This document shows positions 44,539 to 55,299 of a DNA stretch of 64,000 nt, one piece after another. Source of the stretch: Siniperca chuatsi (taxonomy: Eukaryota > Chordata > Actinopteri > Centrarchiformes > Sinipercidae); contig NC_058046.1 of assembly GCF_020085105.1 (NCBI RefSeq), positions 15,111,175 through 15,175,174 of the forward strand. The letters run 5' to 3'. The notes beneath the pieces were generated by a model, which searched no databases, had not been told where the DNA came from, and saw nothing but the letters and a program-made list of their open reading frames with translations. The number at the start of each line of letters is the position of its first letter. Positions within the stretch are counted from its first letter, which is position 1. Made by a program: the position numbers and the translations under genes.

Positions 44539-45280
44539 CCCAGTTCATGCACTTGTCGAAGTAACCTGCTGCGGGTATGGTGCTGTCAGTTGATTTTGCG
44601 GGGGAGAGATGTAACTAGCCTTCTAGCTAGAGGTGATATGTTTTCATTGAGGTTAATGTGAAGGTGGCCGCAGACACACCCTTGTTGAAGAAGAGCGTGC
44701 TCATTGGGCGAACAGATAGTGACGACAGCCTACAGCGCGCTACTATTGGCTGCAAATAAGTCACGCATTCTCAAACGTCATGCAGGGGCGGGGCGATTTA
44801 AAGGCACATTTACGCAAACTGCTGAGTGTAGCGTGTGTGCTTAGGTTTCCACGCCGGTGCTAGCACAGCCGTACAAATCTTCATTAGGTTTAACTGTAAA
44901 TCTAGTGATATCAGGAGTTAGTTGACCCGCCGAACAACAGATAAAACTGAGTAGCTGAATGTTAATGACACGTAAACTCGAAAAGTGAAATGGAGACTTG
45001 GTAAAGGCTAAATGCCGCTGAATAGCCCTGAAATACACAGACTTACGTCTCCACATTAGGAGAAATTTACTAACAGTCCCATAGTGAGTATTACAACATT
45101 TGTGTTGGTGAATCTCTGATGCAGTATTGTAGTGTTGACCAACGCTGCATTGTAGGCAAAGTCAGACAAAAGGCGATGAAAGCTGTGGTACAGTAACTTG
45201 TATGTGTACACGTGTTTGACAGTGAAGTTGACTGGAGACATGTGGACTCTGTGCTGCAGGTACAGAGGAGGCTTGCAGCC
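44539..45280. promoter_or_regulatory. mblac2 / polr3g bidirectional promoter
   Basis: A 742-bp interval between two divergent start codons. It contains two reverse CCAAT boxes (ATTGG at 44703-44707 and 44745-44749) and a GC box GGGGCGGGGC (44785-44794) in a CpG-raised stretch, with no TATA box. A non-coding first exon for polr3g is likely, since CTGCAG sits just before its start at 45258. The head-to-head layout is also found in mammals. Confidence 0.7.
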
Positions 45281-45391
45281 ATGGCAGGCAGGGGTCGTGG
45301 AGTAGCTGCCTTTACCTTCAACATTGACGCTCTGGGCATCGGCAGGGGCAGCATGCCAGAAGCCAGGGTGGGGCCCAGCCCGCTGTTTCCA
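45281..45391 (+). CDS. polr3g: polr3g exon 1 (first coding)
   Basis: 37 codons ending GPSPLFP, donor CCA|GTAAGT, phase 0 out. The ATG context is CAGCCATGG, a strong Kozak site. Confidence 0.93.
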
Positions 45392-48300
45392 GTAAGTACC
45401 GAACACACACACACACACAAATGCAGAGATCCCACGATGATACATCACACTGCAGTATATTAAATTCACCCATAAGCCCTCAAAGTGTTACATGGCACAA
45501 AATTTCAGGGAGCTTGAAATTCAGATCTCGATTCGTTGACAGATCAGAGAGACAGGTGAAATTTGCATGACATTTCAAAAGTAGACTTGTATAAAGAAAA
45601 CGTGTAGGTGCTATTATGATCTATTTAGACAAAAGCACAAGCTATGAAAAAAAATGTTTTATTTGCAAAAAATAAAATAAGTTGGGTAAAATATTATAAT
45701 ATAGTATTTGTCACGGACATGTTAAGAGCCTGCACCTGTTTAAAAGCAGTGTCCCATTAAGTACCTCTTTCTAGAGCATCAACTTTGTATAACAGATGAA
45801 CTATCGGTTGCTCCAGGATGCTTCTGTTATTTTCTGCATCAGAATCAGCTTTATTGTAGTAGTAGTTTTACACATACAAGGAATTTTCTTTGGTATTTTT
45901 GGTGCAAAACAATAAACATAGTAGAAATATAAAGAAAGATAAAGCAAGTACCTGCAGGTCAAGAATCATAAGTATTAAATATAAAATTGACAGTAAGATA
46001 TTAAAGAAATATTATAAGAAAATAATATGTGACTGTTATTTAAATGACAGTTTGTGCAGGGATGTGCAATGTGCAAAATATTTACATGGGAATGTGCAAA
46101 AGTTTACAGTATGAGTATACTGCACTATAAGAGAGGGTGATGATGGTGCCCAGGAAGCCGAATGACTCCACAAGGTCTACAGGGGAGTCACGCAGGGTGA
46201 TGTGGGCGGATGAGGGTGGGTTCTTCCTGTAATCCACAACTATCTCGCGTTGAGCTCCAGGTTGTCCTGACTGCACCAGGTTACCAGATGGTCAATCTCC
46301 CACCTGTAGGCAGACTCATCCCCATCAGAGATGAGCCCAATGAAGGTGGTGTCATCCATGACATTCAGGAGCTTGACGGACTGATGACTGGAGGTGCAGC
46401 TGTTGGTGTACAGGGAGAAGAGAAAAGGGGAAAGAACACAGCCTTGGGGGGAACCGGTGCTGATGATCCGGGAGTCAGAGACATGTTTTCCCAGCTTCAC
46501 GTCCTGCCTCGTGTCAGACCGGAAGTCTGTGATCCACCCGTAGGTGGAGTCTGGCACACTCAGCTGGGAGAGCTTGTCCTGCAGAAGAGCGGGAGCGTGT
46601 TTAGGCGGAGCTGAAATCCACAAACAGGATCCTAGTGTAGGTTCCTGAGGAGTCCAGGTGCTGGAGGATCAAGTGAAGGGCCATGTTTACTGCAGACCCA
46701 ATGGCTCTGTAGGTGAACTGCAGGGGGTCCAGGAGCGGGTCTGTAATGGACTTTAGGTGGGACATCAGAAGGCGGTCAAAAGACTTCATTACCACAGAGG
46801 TCAGGGCGACAGGTCTGTAGTCATTAAGTCCTGTGGTCCTTGGTTTTTTGGGGACGGTGATGATGGTGGAGGATTTGAAGCAAGCTGGCACATGGTATAT
46901 CTCCAGTGAGGTGTTAATGATGCAGCAAATAGGGGGCCATAGGGGGACTTTTGGGCCCCAATTGACTCGCCTTCCTCATACTTCACACTTTCTGTGCATT
47001 GTGCACATGTCCTTTTGCCCTTCAAGTACATTACACACAGCACACTACATATGACAGCTTGATTATATTTTGCACACAGGCCCAGAGACCAACCATGACA
47101 TTGTAATTTGGTGGTATATATTCCCAAACAATTTACCACAAACCAATTGACATACTTGGGGCTTTTGAGGCCCCTGAGGGTCAGTTTGCCCCGTTGAATA
47201 TTAAGACTTGCTTTGTATGTGACACCTGTGTCCATTTGCTTAGGCTGAGTTGAGGATGTTCTGTGTCTCTTTTTGTCTTTACACAAAATTTGCAGTGTAT
47301 GTATAATATATATTAACACCATTTGTTTATTTTTCAAGTTAAGCACTTCAGTATGCTTGACTTGTGCTTGACTGAGCGTTTGTACATGTCGCCAGTCGCC
47401 CTGACAACTGATACACCCATTTTGATAACTTTATCAGGTCTGTGCACCATTACTTGGCAGGTCTAGCTTGGGCTGCATTTTAATTGTCCTTACATCATCT
47501 CTTTCATTTTAAGTGTAGGATCAGTTTGGTACAATTTGGTACTATTTTACTGTACAGAATTTGACTGTATCAGTTAAAACTAAAATGTAATCTGTTGAGG
47601 AATAAATTGGAGCTAACACTAAAACTGCTTCAATAAATGTACGTATTTTTCAATATGCTGCCACATCTGCTCTTTAGTGTTGATCAAAGGCACAAATGAA
47701 AAAGAAACATAACTGTTATACTTGATTGCCATTATCACCCTTCCACTCTCTATCCTCCTCCAGAGCACAGACTTTAAACCAGTGCCGCTGAAAGCTGGCG
47801 AGGATGAGGACTACATGCTGGCCTTAAAACAGGAAATGAGGGGAACAATGCAACGGCTACCACACAACATCAAGCCTCTGTCCAATAAAGCAGGTGAGGA
47901 GGAGAGTAGTGCATTAGAAACCTGACATCCAATAGAAATGCCATGGCAAGACAATTGGCTGCTGTGAGGGAGGATAATGCAGCACTTAGGAACTGAGACA
48001 TTTAATTAGGGTCATATCTGGGAAAAGGAGAGAGAGGCAGATTTCTGGCAGAATATTGAGTTACAGCTGCTGCCTCATCTGGCGGTTTTAATATGATTTC
48101 TATGGTCTGGCCGGATCGGGCCTTTTAGAGTTTCCTTATTCAGTGATGAGCTAAATATATCCATAACAAGTAGTCGATTTAGTTTATTGTGAGTTGTCAC
48201 ATACTCTATTGATAATCTGTTAAACATCTGCAGACAAAGCGAAACCGTCGAAATGTTACAAATACTCTATAAACTATCTGTAGGCGGACTATCTAAATAA

Positions 48301-49641
48301 AGTGTTACCTTACAATGAGCTGGGATTTGATAGATCATGTCTATAAATGTCACTCATTTTGTTTTGGGACTAACAAAAATTGTATATATATAGAGCCACT
48401 CTGCTGAGTCTATAGTCAAAACTATTCAAACTATGATTTACCGTTGTGGCTAAGAATCAGGAGTAGCAACCAGTGTTTTGTGTTGGTAAACTCGTGGTTC
48501 TGATAAACTGCTGAATGCAATGTGAGAGTGAATTGGGACTTGTTTAAAAGTGTACTGAAGCAGAACTTTCTCTTGTTTACATGAAACAGAAGTGGAGAAA
48601 TACACGGAGAGATACCTGAAGCAAAGCCAGATGGAAGATGAGGAATGGACTCCAGGTACTTGCATAACATACTGTCATGTGATTGGAGCAAATTGAGGAA
48701 AAAAATAAATAATGGAAATACTGTTCTTGATATTTTAGACTGGAACCTCTTCCCAAAAGAATTGATGCCCCGAAAGAAAAAAACTCGTGTTAAACCAGGT
48801 ATATTAAAGCCATTATGTATGTAAGACGGTGTAGTCCCTCATTCGTCCAGGAGTGTTCTATCGTAGAAAAGGTTTCAGTCGTAGTCATCTGGACACTGTT
48901 TTCAGAATCAAGGCGTTTGGCTCCCATCCGGAAGTCATTCTCAATTGTGAATGACTTCCGGATGGGAGCCGAAACGTCTTGATTCTGAAAACAGTGTCCA
49001 GATGACTACGACTGAAACCTTTTCTACGATTATGTATGTAATGAGATTCTTTTTCTGTGATTATTAGAATAAAGACAAAATGATTCAATCCAACAGGCAC
49101 AAAGAAGAAAACTGTGAAGCTATCATGCAAAGACACAGAAGATATGCTGAGTAAATTAGATGTAAGCTTTTCTTCACTTGTTTGTTCTGTGTTCAACTCC
49201 TGACGGTTACATGTGCTGTTAATTTGCTCTTGATGTGATTTATCAAGTACAACAATGCATGTCCTGAGCTAGCAAATGTTTTACATAAGTAATTTAATCT
49301 TAATATCAATGTTTCAGGAACTGGCAAAGAAAGATGGGAACCCTGAAAAATCAGACGATGAGACTGAAAACAAAACAGGGAATAAGGATGAGGAGGAAGA
49401 AATCGAAGCAGAAGAATATGATGAAGAGGATATTGAAGAGGTTGGATTACAAATGATAACCTGAAATCTTTATTGCCAAATGTGTTCAACGCAAACCTAA
49501 TGTGGTTGATATGTAAGAAGCATGTAATCTGTTTTCTTTATTTCTCTGTAGGAAAACGACTACATTGAAAGCTATTTTGACAATGGCGAAGATTTTGCTG
49601 CAGAAAGCGATGATAATATGGATGGTGAAGGAACGTACTGA
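45281..49641 (+). CDS. polr3g: DNA-directed RNA polymerase III subunit RPC7
   Basis: RPC7 is part of the RPC3-RPC6-RPC7 subcomplex that helps RNA polymerase III open promoters. Seven coding exons are read: 45281-45391, 47764-47893, 48590-48655, 48739-48798, 49097-49161, 49318-49440 and 49552-49641. They give 645 nt and 214 residues (human POLR3G has 223). The N-terminus ([20 protein letters not shown]), the [20 protein letters not shown] block, a lysine-rich stretch and the acidic tail ending in [14 protein letters not shown] all follow the family. The paralogue POLR3GL is the main alternative, but the mblac2-lysmd3 neighbourhood supports polr3g. Intron 1 hosts a decayed LINE and the fourth intron a foldback repeat. 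Confidence 0.94.
45837..46900 (-). mobile_element. decayed LINE retrotransposon fragment (RT domain and 3' tail)
   Basis: The minus-strand translation gives non-LTR reverse-transcriptase blocks: a [16 protein letters not shown] segment, then [28 protein letters not shown] and [15 protein letters not shown]. The reading frame shifts between 46601-46891, 46240-46623 and 46082-46276. The catalytic F/Y-x-DD box reads VMDD, so the copy is dead. Its 3' end on the minus strand has an AATAAAGCTGATTCTGAT tail (plus-strand 45838 onward). The family looks like an L2/Rex-type LINE. It is 5'-truncated. Confidence 0.8.
47764..47893 (+). CDS. polr3g: polr3g exon 2
   Basis: Encodes [20 protein letters not shown] then [20 protein letters not shown], matching human [24 protein letters not shown] in register. 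Acceptor CTCCAG, donor GCAG|GTGAGG, phase 0 in and 1 out. Confidence 0.93.
48590..48655 (+). CDS. polr3g: polr3g exon 3
   Basis: A 66-nt exon encoding [22 protein letters not shown], counterpart of human DIERYSKRYMKVYKEEWIP. Acceptor AAACAG, donor CCAG|GTACTT. Confidence 0.9.
48739..48798 (+). CDS. polr3g: polr3g exon 4
   Basis: A 60-nt exon encoding [20 protein letters not shown], parallel to human DWRRLPREMMPRNKCKKAGP. Acceptor TTTTAG, donor CCAG|GTATAT, phase 1 in and 1 out. Confidence 0.9.
48823..49030. mobile_element. foldback (hairpin) repeat, copy 2
   Basis: The arms at 48860-48912 and 48978-49030 are the same 53-bp perfect inverted repeat as in copy 1. Here the centre (48913-48977) is itself palindromic: GGCTCCCATCCGGAAGTCAT pairs with its complement around an 8-nt loop, with one bulge. 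The 171-bp structure is thus almost fully self-complementary. Direct repeats ATTATGTATGTAA lie at 48812-48824 and 49029-49041, consistent with a target-site duplication. It sits between polr3g exons 4 and 5. Confidence 0.85.
49097..49161 (+). CDS. polr3g: polr3g exon 5
   Basis: Encodes [22 protein letters not shown], the lysine-rich to mixed segment before the acidic tail. Acceptor CAACAG, donor GAT|GTAAGC, phase 1 in and 0 out. Conservation with human is weak here but phase and context fit. Confidence 0.88.
49318..49440 (+). CDS. polr3g: polr3g exon 6 (acidic)
   Basis: 41 codons, mostly Glu, Asp and Lys, running [20 protein letters not shown] to [10 protein letters not shown], like the acidic region of human POLR3G. 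The donor GAG|GTTGGA is weak, so some intron retention would not be surprising; the frame then runs on to a TGA at 49462. Confidence 0.9.
49552..49641 (+). CDS. polr3g: polr3g exon 7 (terminal)
   Basis: Encodes [32 protein letters not shown], closely matching the human C-terminus ENDYINSYFEDGDDFGADSD. Acceptor CTGTAG. Confidence 0.95.
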   Translation, partial: ENDYIESYFDNGEDFAAESDDNMDGEGTY

Positions 49642-50782
49642 GAGAGTCACTCAACCAAGCCTACACTGTTGAAGTAAACAATCATGTGATTGTTTCTATT
49701 GGTTAAATATTGTAGATAAGTTGGGAATGCTGTTTACCAAAGTGATATTTGTTTGCTTTGTTTTGTTTTGATCTTGAGATGCAAGCTAAGACTTATGTAA
49801 ATAAGAAATGCCAAACTATGTGCACACTGGCAATAATTTATTCAAAATAGATGTATTTATTTTCCAGCCTGTAGCACATTTCCACAGGTTGAAAGGCACA
49901 TACTGTCAACAACATGTAATGCTTTTTCATGAAGTATCAAGTGAACACAGTGATAAAATAAATGTAAAATTTCACATAATTACAAGTATGAGTCATTATG
50001 GGAATATTGTGCATTTCCCATTTTCTTCACCATGCTCTTCGAGTTTTTTTGAAATGACAAAAAAAAAAAAAGTTCTCTGCAGGCAAGCTAAAGGAAAGAA
50101 AACAAAGCAACTTTCATGGAAATCCATAAACATAATTTAACTGGTAACCGCCAATACTGAGTGTTAAGTGTAAGGCTAATGCTCAATAGTCTTGAAATAA
50201 ATTAATTTTATATTAAACACAATGGCAGTAATCATACTTTTCCAACAAATAGCGTTGGAAAATACACTATTTTTAACATGGCAAAAAATACAGTTGGACC
50301 AAACTGAGTAAAAACTGCTTTAAAACCAAATCTACAGAATTAATGAATCTCTGGAGGGTGTGGCCACTGATTCCATCACTGAATAAACAGAAAAGTTAGA
50401 GTGTTGCTGTCTGCCTCGGTTTGTTTTTTTAACTCTTTGGATACAGTTTGTGTGTAGTTTACTGAGAATGCAACAGCATAGATGATAACAAAAACATTTC
50501 TGATGAGAACAACTCTTAAATGTATCCAAGTTCAACCAAGCATAACATTTGTTATTTTCAGCCCATTTGTACTCGCTGAAAAGCATATAAATGTAAATGG
50601 ACAGACACAAGGAATGACTGTGGCCACACCCTTATTCCTAGTCTCAGAAAACCTGACTGTCCCAGTCAGACAGATTGCACTGATGTATTAAGTCTATAAA
50701 AACTACTCAAAATGGGAATGTCCACCCAGTTTTATTAGGTCTGTGTTAGCAACAAATTTATATGTGAAGTTATATTCCCTTG
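49642..50782. other. convergent 3' UTRs of polr3g and lysmd3
   Basis: Plus-strand AATAAA at 49957-49962 and 50196-50201 can end polr3g. Minus-strand AATAAA at 50736-50731 can end lysmd3 only 47 nt past its stop. If longer forms are used the two mRNAs would overlap antisense. No coding sequence is seen between the stops. Confidence 0.6.
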
Positions 50783-51499
50783 TTATGTTTTCTCATGCCC
50801 TCCATGTTCACCATCTCCTGCTTTATCCGCACCGGGTCCCTGTGGATCTCCATTAACCACATTTCTAGCATGGTGTCCAGGTCCAGCCCCTGCATGGTTG
50901 TGTTCTCCTACAGGAAGGTCCAAATTATTACCATGGAGATGTCCATGAGACATGTTGCCATGAGGTTTTGTAGGAATGCCATGATGGCTGACGTCAGCTT
51001 TCATGAGAACCTCATAGTACAGCAGATAAAACACAGGCGTGACAATGCCAACAACCAGCATGATGGCCACAGCCGTCCACCACCTCATTCCCCAGTCTGC
51101 CCCATAATAAGGGTCCTTTCTCTGTGCTGATTTATACTCAACTTCTCCTAGCAGTGGCTGCTGCTGTTGCAGCGTTAAGGAGGACACAACCTCATTCAGG
51201 CTGTTCCGAGACGGACCTGTGGATTTCACCAGCCGTTCAATGTCCTTGTCCTTCTCCAGGAGGAATCCTTCCACACTGTCGGTGGAAGAAGAAGAGTCTG
51301 TGGAGGACTCAGAGGGGGGAGAGGTAACAGGTGAGATCTGGGGCAGGCGCCTCCCACCTGAGGGGGAGGCAGATGTGAGAGGTCCAGTGCTGTGAGTTTC
51401 AGTTAGGACGCTAAAGCGCCTCACGGGAATCTTGACCGACCGCAGGGCAAAGAAGTCCTGCTCTGTCAAGAGGTTGTTGGCACGCTTTATATCAGCCAC
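50783..51499 (-). CDS. lysmd3: lysmd3 exon 3 (second coding exon)
   Basis: Starts after TTTCCTAG with [20 protein letters not shown] and runs to ...GHEKT-TAA. It encodes the second half of LysM, the linker, the membrane helix and the tail. The first codon is GTG inside the exon (Val), not a start. The tail has [10 protein letters not shown] and [13 protein letters not shown], a histidine-rich stretch longer than in mammals. Confidence 0.95.
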   Translation of the reverse strand: MADIKRANNLLTEQDFFALRSVKIPVRRFSVLTETHSTGPLTSASPSGGRRLPQISPVTSPPSESSTDSSSSTDSVEGFLLEKDKDIERLVKSTGPSRNSLNEVVSSLTLQQQQPLLGEVEYKSAQRKDPYYGADWGMRWWTAVAIMLVVGIVTPVFYLLYYEVLMKADVSHHGIPTKPHGNMSHGHLHGNNLDLPVGEHNHAGAGPGHHARNVVNGDPQGPGADKAGDGEHGGHEKT

Positions 51500-52536
51500 C
51501 TAGGAAACGCACACAAGAAAGATGAATTTACTATGCTGCTTACAGACACAAATTGGTATTTTACATTTACTGTCGTCTGAATATTCTGGATTCTGAGTCA
51601 ACCACTAAACTATAATGGCAGCCTTTGCATTTGTTGCAAAGAAGGGTGCATGATACAAAATGCCAACTGTCAACCTCCTACAAAGAATGCTGTCAATAAT
51701 CATCTAAATTATTTAATACAGGAAATGACAAAAGTTGTAAACCCAAAGTAAAGCTACCCAAATTAACACACAGAGTAGTAAATATTATCCATATGATTAT
51801 GGTGGAATTATGCACAGGGTATGTAATGACAGTTCAACAAGTTCTGAACACAATATTCACCTTTTAAGTTGATTATGTAAACTTGTTAGCAAACAGTTGC
51901 TTATTTACAAATCCAGCAGTTACAAAGCAACATTATCATTAATTTTAAGTCCTGTTTCTGGCCACCTGGCAAACGCAAGTCCAATATTTGCTCTCCTTTT
52001 AGCCCTGTTCTTGGTCTCTACCAACTTCTGAGGAAAATATCTGCCTCTTTAGCTGCTAAATGTGCCACTATGTTCACCAGCTGGTCAACTTGTCATTAAG
52101 CTCCATAAATTCAAGGGGAGTTGCAGATTTGGATGCTAATTCTCTGTGGGTTCATCTCTTCAAGCAACCCCTTTCACAGGGTCGTTTGATACATTGTTAT
52201 TATAAAAATATTGATTATAGCTGCTTTAAAAATAACCATTCTCCTTTGTTGTTACTAGAAGGTAGTTCAGTCTTATAATGACCTGGGATGGCATGGACGG
52301 ATATGGATGAAAACATGTAGTTTCTGAGTACTGCATAGTGCTTTCCTGATCTAAGGAAAAGGTGGATTCATTCTGAGGCTGTGCCCAAAACTGAAAATTA
52401 ACAATGAGATTTGTTTTCCATTGTTAAGAAATCTTTTTATACATTTTCTACTAAAATGATAAAATACAGTAACAATGGTAAAAAGAATATGTCTTTAAAA
52501 TGTAACCCGGAAGCTATCAATGTTCAGTCTGGATCT

Positions 52537-52576
<40 letters not shown>

Positions 52577-53185
52577 CGCTCCATCACTCTTATTGTGCAT
52601 GAATTATAATATATTGTTTGACTGTTGGTTAGATAAAGTAATGAATTTGAGGACACTAGTTGGGACTCTGGTAACTAGTGTATATTCTTTTCTATAATTC
52701 TATAGAATAACTGGTTAGCACATCTAAATTAATTCATTGAAAAATAAGACAGATTTATCAATAATAATTGTTAGTTGCAGCTCTAATTGCGTAAAGGGCC
52801 AAGAATGTTTGTATATATGTGTAATATAAGAGAAGATAGTCCACTTTAACATGGCAATGAAGGAGAGTTGAGTGGGTACTCCCCAAGGAGAGGAAGAAAG
52901 ACACGCACACACACGTACTGAGCAATGGTATTGCAGGGAAATGCTGTTCAGGGTGTCACCCTCCTGGACATCTCTGGTCAGGTAGATAATATCTTCCATC
53001 CTCTCTCTGGAAGTGCTCCTCCGCAGCCTCTCTCTGCCACGTGGCCGCAGCTCATAGCTCTCTGCATCCTCCTCTGACAGGTCATTCTCCGAGCCATTAT
53101 TTCCGAACAGATAGGCATGACCGCCATTGGCAGGCTGCACCATGGTGGCTGACTGGAACCCATAGTGCTGGCTTCTACTGGACAT
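50783..53185 (-). CDS. lysmd3: LysM and putative peptidoglycan-binding domain-containing protein 3
   Basis: Two coding exons on the minus strand, 53185-52919 and 51499-50783, give 984 nt and 327 residues (human LYSMD3 has 306). In order: an acidic N-terminus, [20 protein letters not shown] leading into one LysM domain (about residues 68-115, split by the intron), a Ser/Pro-rich linker, the near-invariant [20 protein letters not shown] block, one membrane helix (about 229-251) and a His/Gly-rich tail. In mammals LYSMD3 is a Golgi-linked single-pass membrane protein reported to bind chitin. It is tail-to-tail with polr3g as in human 5q14.3. The 5' leader is split, with a non-coding exon near 54.7 kb. 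Confidence 0.95.
52539..52575. repeat. (AT)n microsatellite
   Basis: About 37 bp of alternating AT in the intron between the two lysmd3 coding exons. Confidence 0.95.
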
Positions 53186-53290
53186 TTTTTCTTCACTGTT
53201 TTGGGAAGAGCAGGGATAGGCTTGAGTACCAAATCCTGAACTTGTACAGCATATTCTTTGGGAATACCAGCAAGGTATACTTTACCCTGA
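52919..53290 (-). CDS. lysmd3: lysmd3 exon 2 (first coding exon, with 5' UTR part)
   Basis: Coding part 53185-52919 (89 codons, [10 protein letters not shown]... to LQYHCS), donor TCA|GTACGT, phase 0. The exon probably starts at 53290 after the acceptor ...CTTACTTCAG, giving 105 nt of 5' UTR that is also open in another frame by chance. Confidence 0.88.
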
Positions 53291-53699
53291 AGTAAGATAA
53301 CAAGGAAAAACATGTTTGAACTAATAAGCCACTTCACTGAGTCTAACTAAATGTCCATTTAACAGGGTGTATAGTTTCAAACAAGGGAGGGCTATCCTGT
53401 AAAATCTGGTACATTCACACAAGGCACACAAGCAATATTGTGCTACTGAAACATGACATATGTGGTATCAAAATGTTGGCTATACATGCAGGTGACTATG
53501 TCATTGTTTTCACCAGTTTTAACAGCGTGGGGGAAAGATTGGGCTACAGTGGACGTCTTTATAAAGAATCACCCTGTACCATTACAGCTATTAATGTCAT
53601 CCCAAATGTGACCACTGTATCAGATAAACTTACAAATTTAAATCAAAGTATACAGATGTAAAAAAAAAAAAAAAAGACTGAATGAAAGCTGGCCTATGT

Positions 53700-54698
53700 T
53701 AACTTTGACACCATACAAGACCAAACATGCATTTCTTTCTCTGAAACCTGCAATTAACAGGTGCAGGCAGCAGCAGAGTTCACTTTCACTAATGATACAT
53801 TTCTCAAGTTGTTCAGCATCCTACAAAAAATAACTAAAGTCCATCTGGCAGTCCTGTGCATTCAAGTTAGAGTTAAGCTAGATAAGACTGGGCCTCTTCC
53901 AGTACGATAAGTGACGTTACAGGCAGTACATTCAACCCTCAAGATGCATTGGTCCTCTGTTTATGTAACATTTCTGCTTCGTTACGGCCATGGGAACATC
54001 ACCAACTAATGTGACATCTTGTCAGATAACGTTGCCTATCTATTCCCCTATCACAGCTGTAACCTATGAGCAAAGCAGACTTCACTCTAGATTACTATTT
54101 TAAACCAAATGCCAGATTTCTGACCAACGTAAGGTAATGTTAGCTAAGTTAGCAGCTAGCAATCTATGGCGTTAATCATAAGCACACCAACAACCACCTT
54201 CTTTATCAAGCACGCAGGGGTGTGATTGACTACCTAACTAAGCTTTCAGAGTTACTGTTGCTAAAATTACAGGTTAGCAATTATTTAACTAAGCAATTAG
54301 CGTATATTAGGTATAAAACAACAGAGCTAATGCTACACCTTAGTCTCTCTCACCCCACAATCCAGTCGATATCGTTGTCCAATAGGAATAACTACGTAAC
54401 TTTAGAAGCACGTCTGTTTAAGCCACCAAATCAGTGGCTTAAATGAACTGTCAGGTTGGTCTTGTAGTGATATGAGTGTGGTACAGCGCACGTTAACAAT
54501 TAGCAAACTAGAAGCATCTAGGCTAGCGCTAAATAGCGTCCACCTATGTTATGTGGCTAACGTTAGTAGCGTTTGTACATTACTATCGGTCACTGGTCAC
54601 AGTTGGTCAACAACTACATTTACCTGAAAACGTGAACACCGATCAATCAGTTGACCTGAATAATATCCATACTTCCACGGGATTATTTTCGGTCTCAC
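53700..54698. other. lysmd3: lysmd3 leader intron, no gene seen
   Basis: The sequence between the probable non-coding exon and exon 2 is AT-rich with repeated GTTAGC/TAACG words. No open frame or repeat family was recognised. Confidence 0.5.
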
Positions 54699-54775
54699 CT
54701 TGCCTTCGGTTAATTATCTACCGCTCACGCCACGTCAACAAAACATTTACGTAATGACGTTACCACTGACGCCTC
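54699..54775 (-). other. lysmd3: lysmd3 probable non-coding exon 1
   Basis: On the minus strand the sequence reads ...GAAGGCAAG|GTGAGACC, a good donor, preceded by TGACGTGGCGTGAGC and ACGTAATGACG-type CRE/ATF-like sites in a CpG-raised stretch. A leader exon here would splice to 53290. The upstream end is approximate. Confidence 0.45.
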
Positions 54776-55299
54776 TAACAAATCCCTCACTTTTAATCGC
54801 CAGATGGCGCTAAAGGTCAAGTTAATACTTGCTAGGATCCCTCCTCTTTAGGAGCAGACAGTTCAAGTAGGCCTACCAAGATTTTGGATTAAAGTTAGTA
54901 TCGGATTATTTTTATTCAGACATATTTTCATATCCGTATTAGCTAATTTCTTACCGTTGACCTAAACTAACTGCCATGTCAATTAAAATACAAGCAATCC
55001 AGCCAATAGAAAATAGGTTACAGGTTGAGTATGCACGGTAAACTCAACTATATTAGCTGTTAGTTAACAGTTAATTTATAGCTATAACGTTACTAGATAC
55101 ATTTAGTTTTAAATATACAGTAAGTAGTATCAACGTTTATTCAAACTTATATACACGTAGCACTGCCACTCCTAACAATTAGCTTTGGCGTTATAAATTA
55201 CCTCTATAAATCGACGGTGAACAACATAGTGGTCTAACGTTACGTGGGTAAAATGCAAAAGCGATTTCGCATAAACCTGCTTGTGTTTCGGTTAGATAT

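Noticed and set aside
47014..47346. Minus-strand frame extending the LINE fragment upstream
   Set aside because: The part beyond about 46900 does not resemble LINE protein; it is chance extension.
54801..54815. GCCAGATGGCGCTA as a CTCF site
   Set aside because: Lacks the central YAG step of the vertebrate core consensus.
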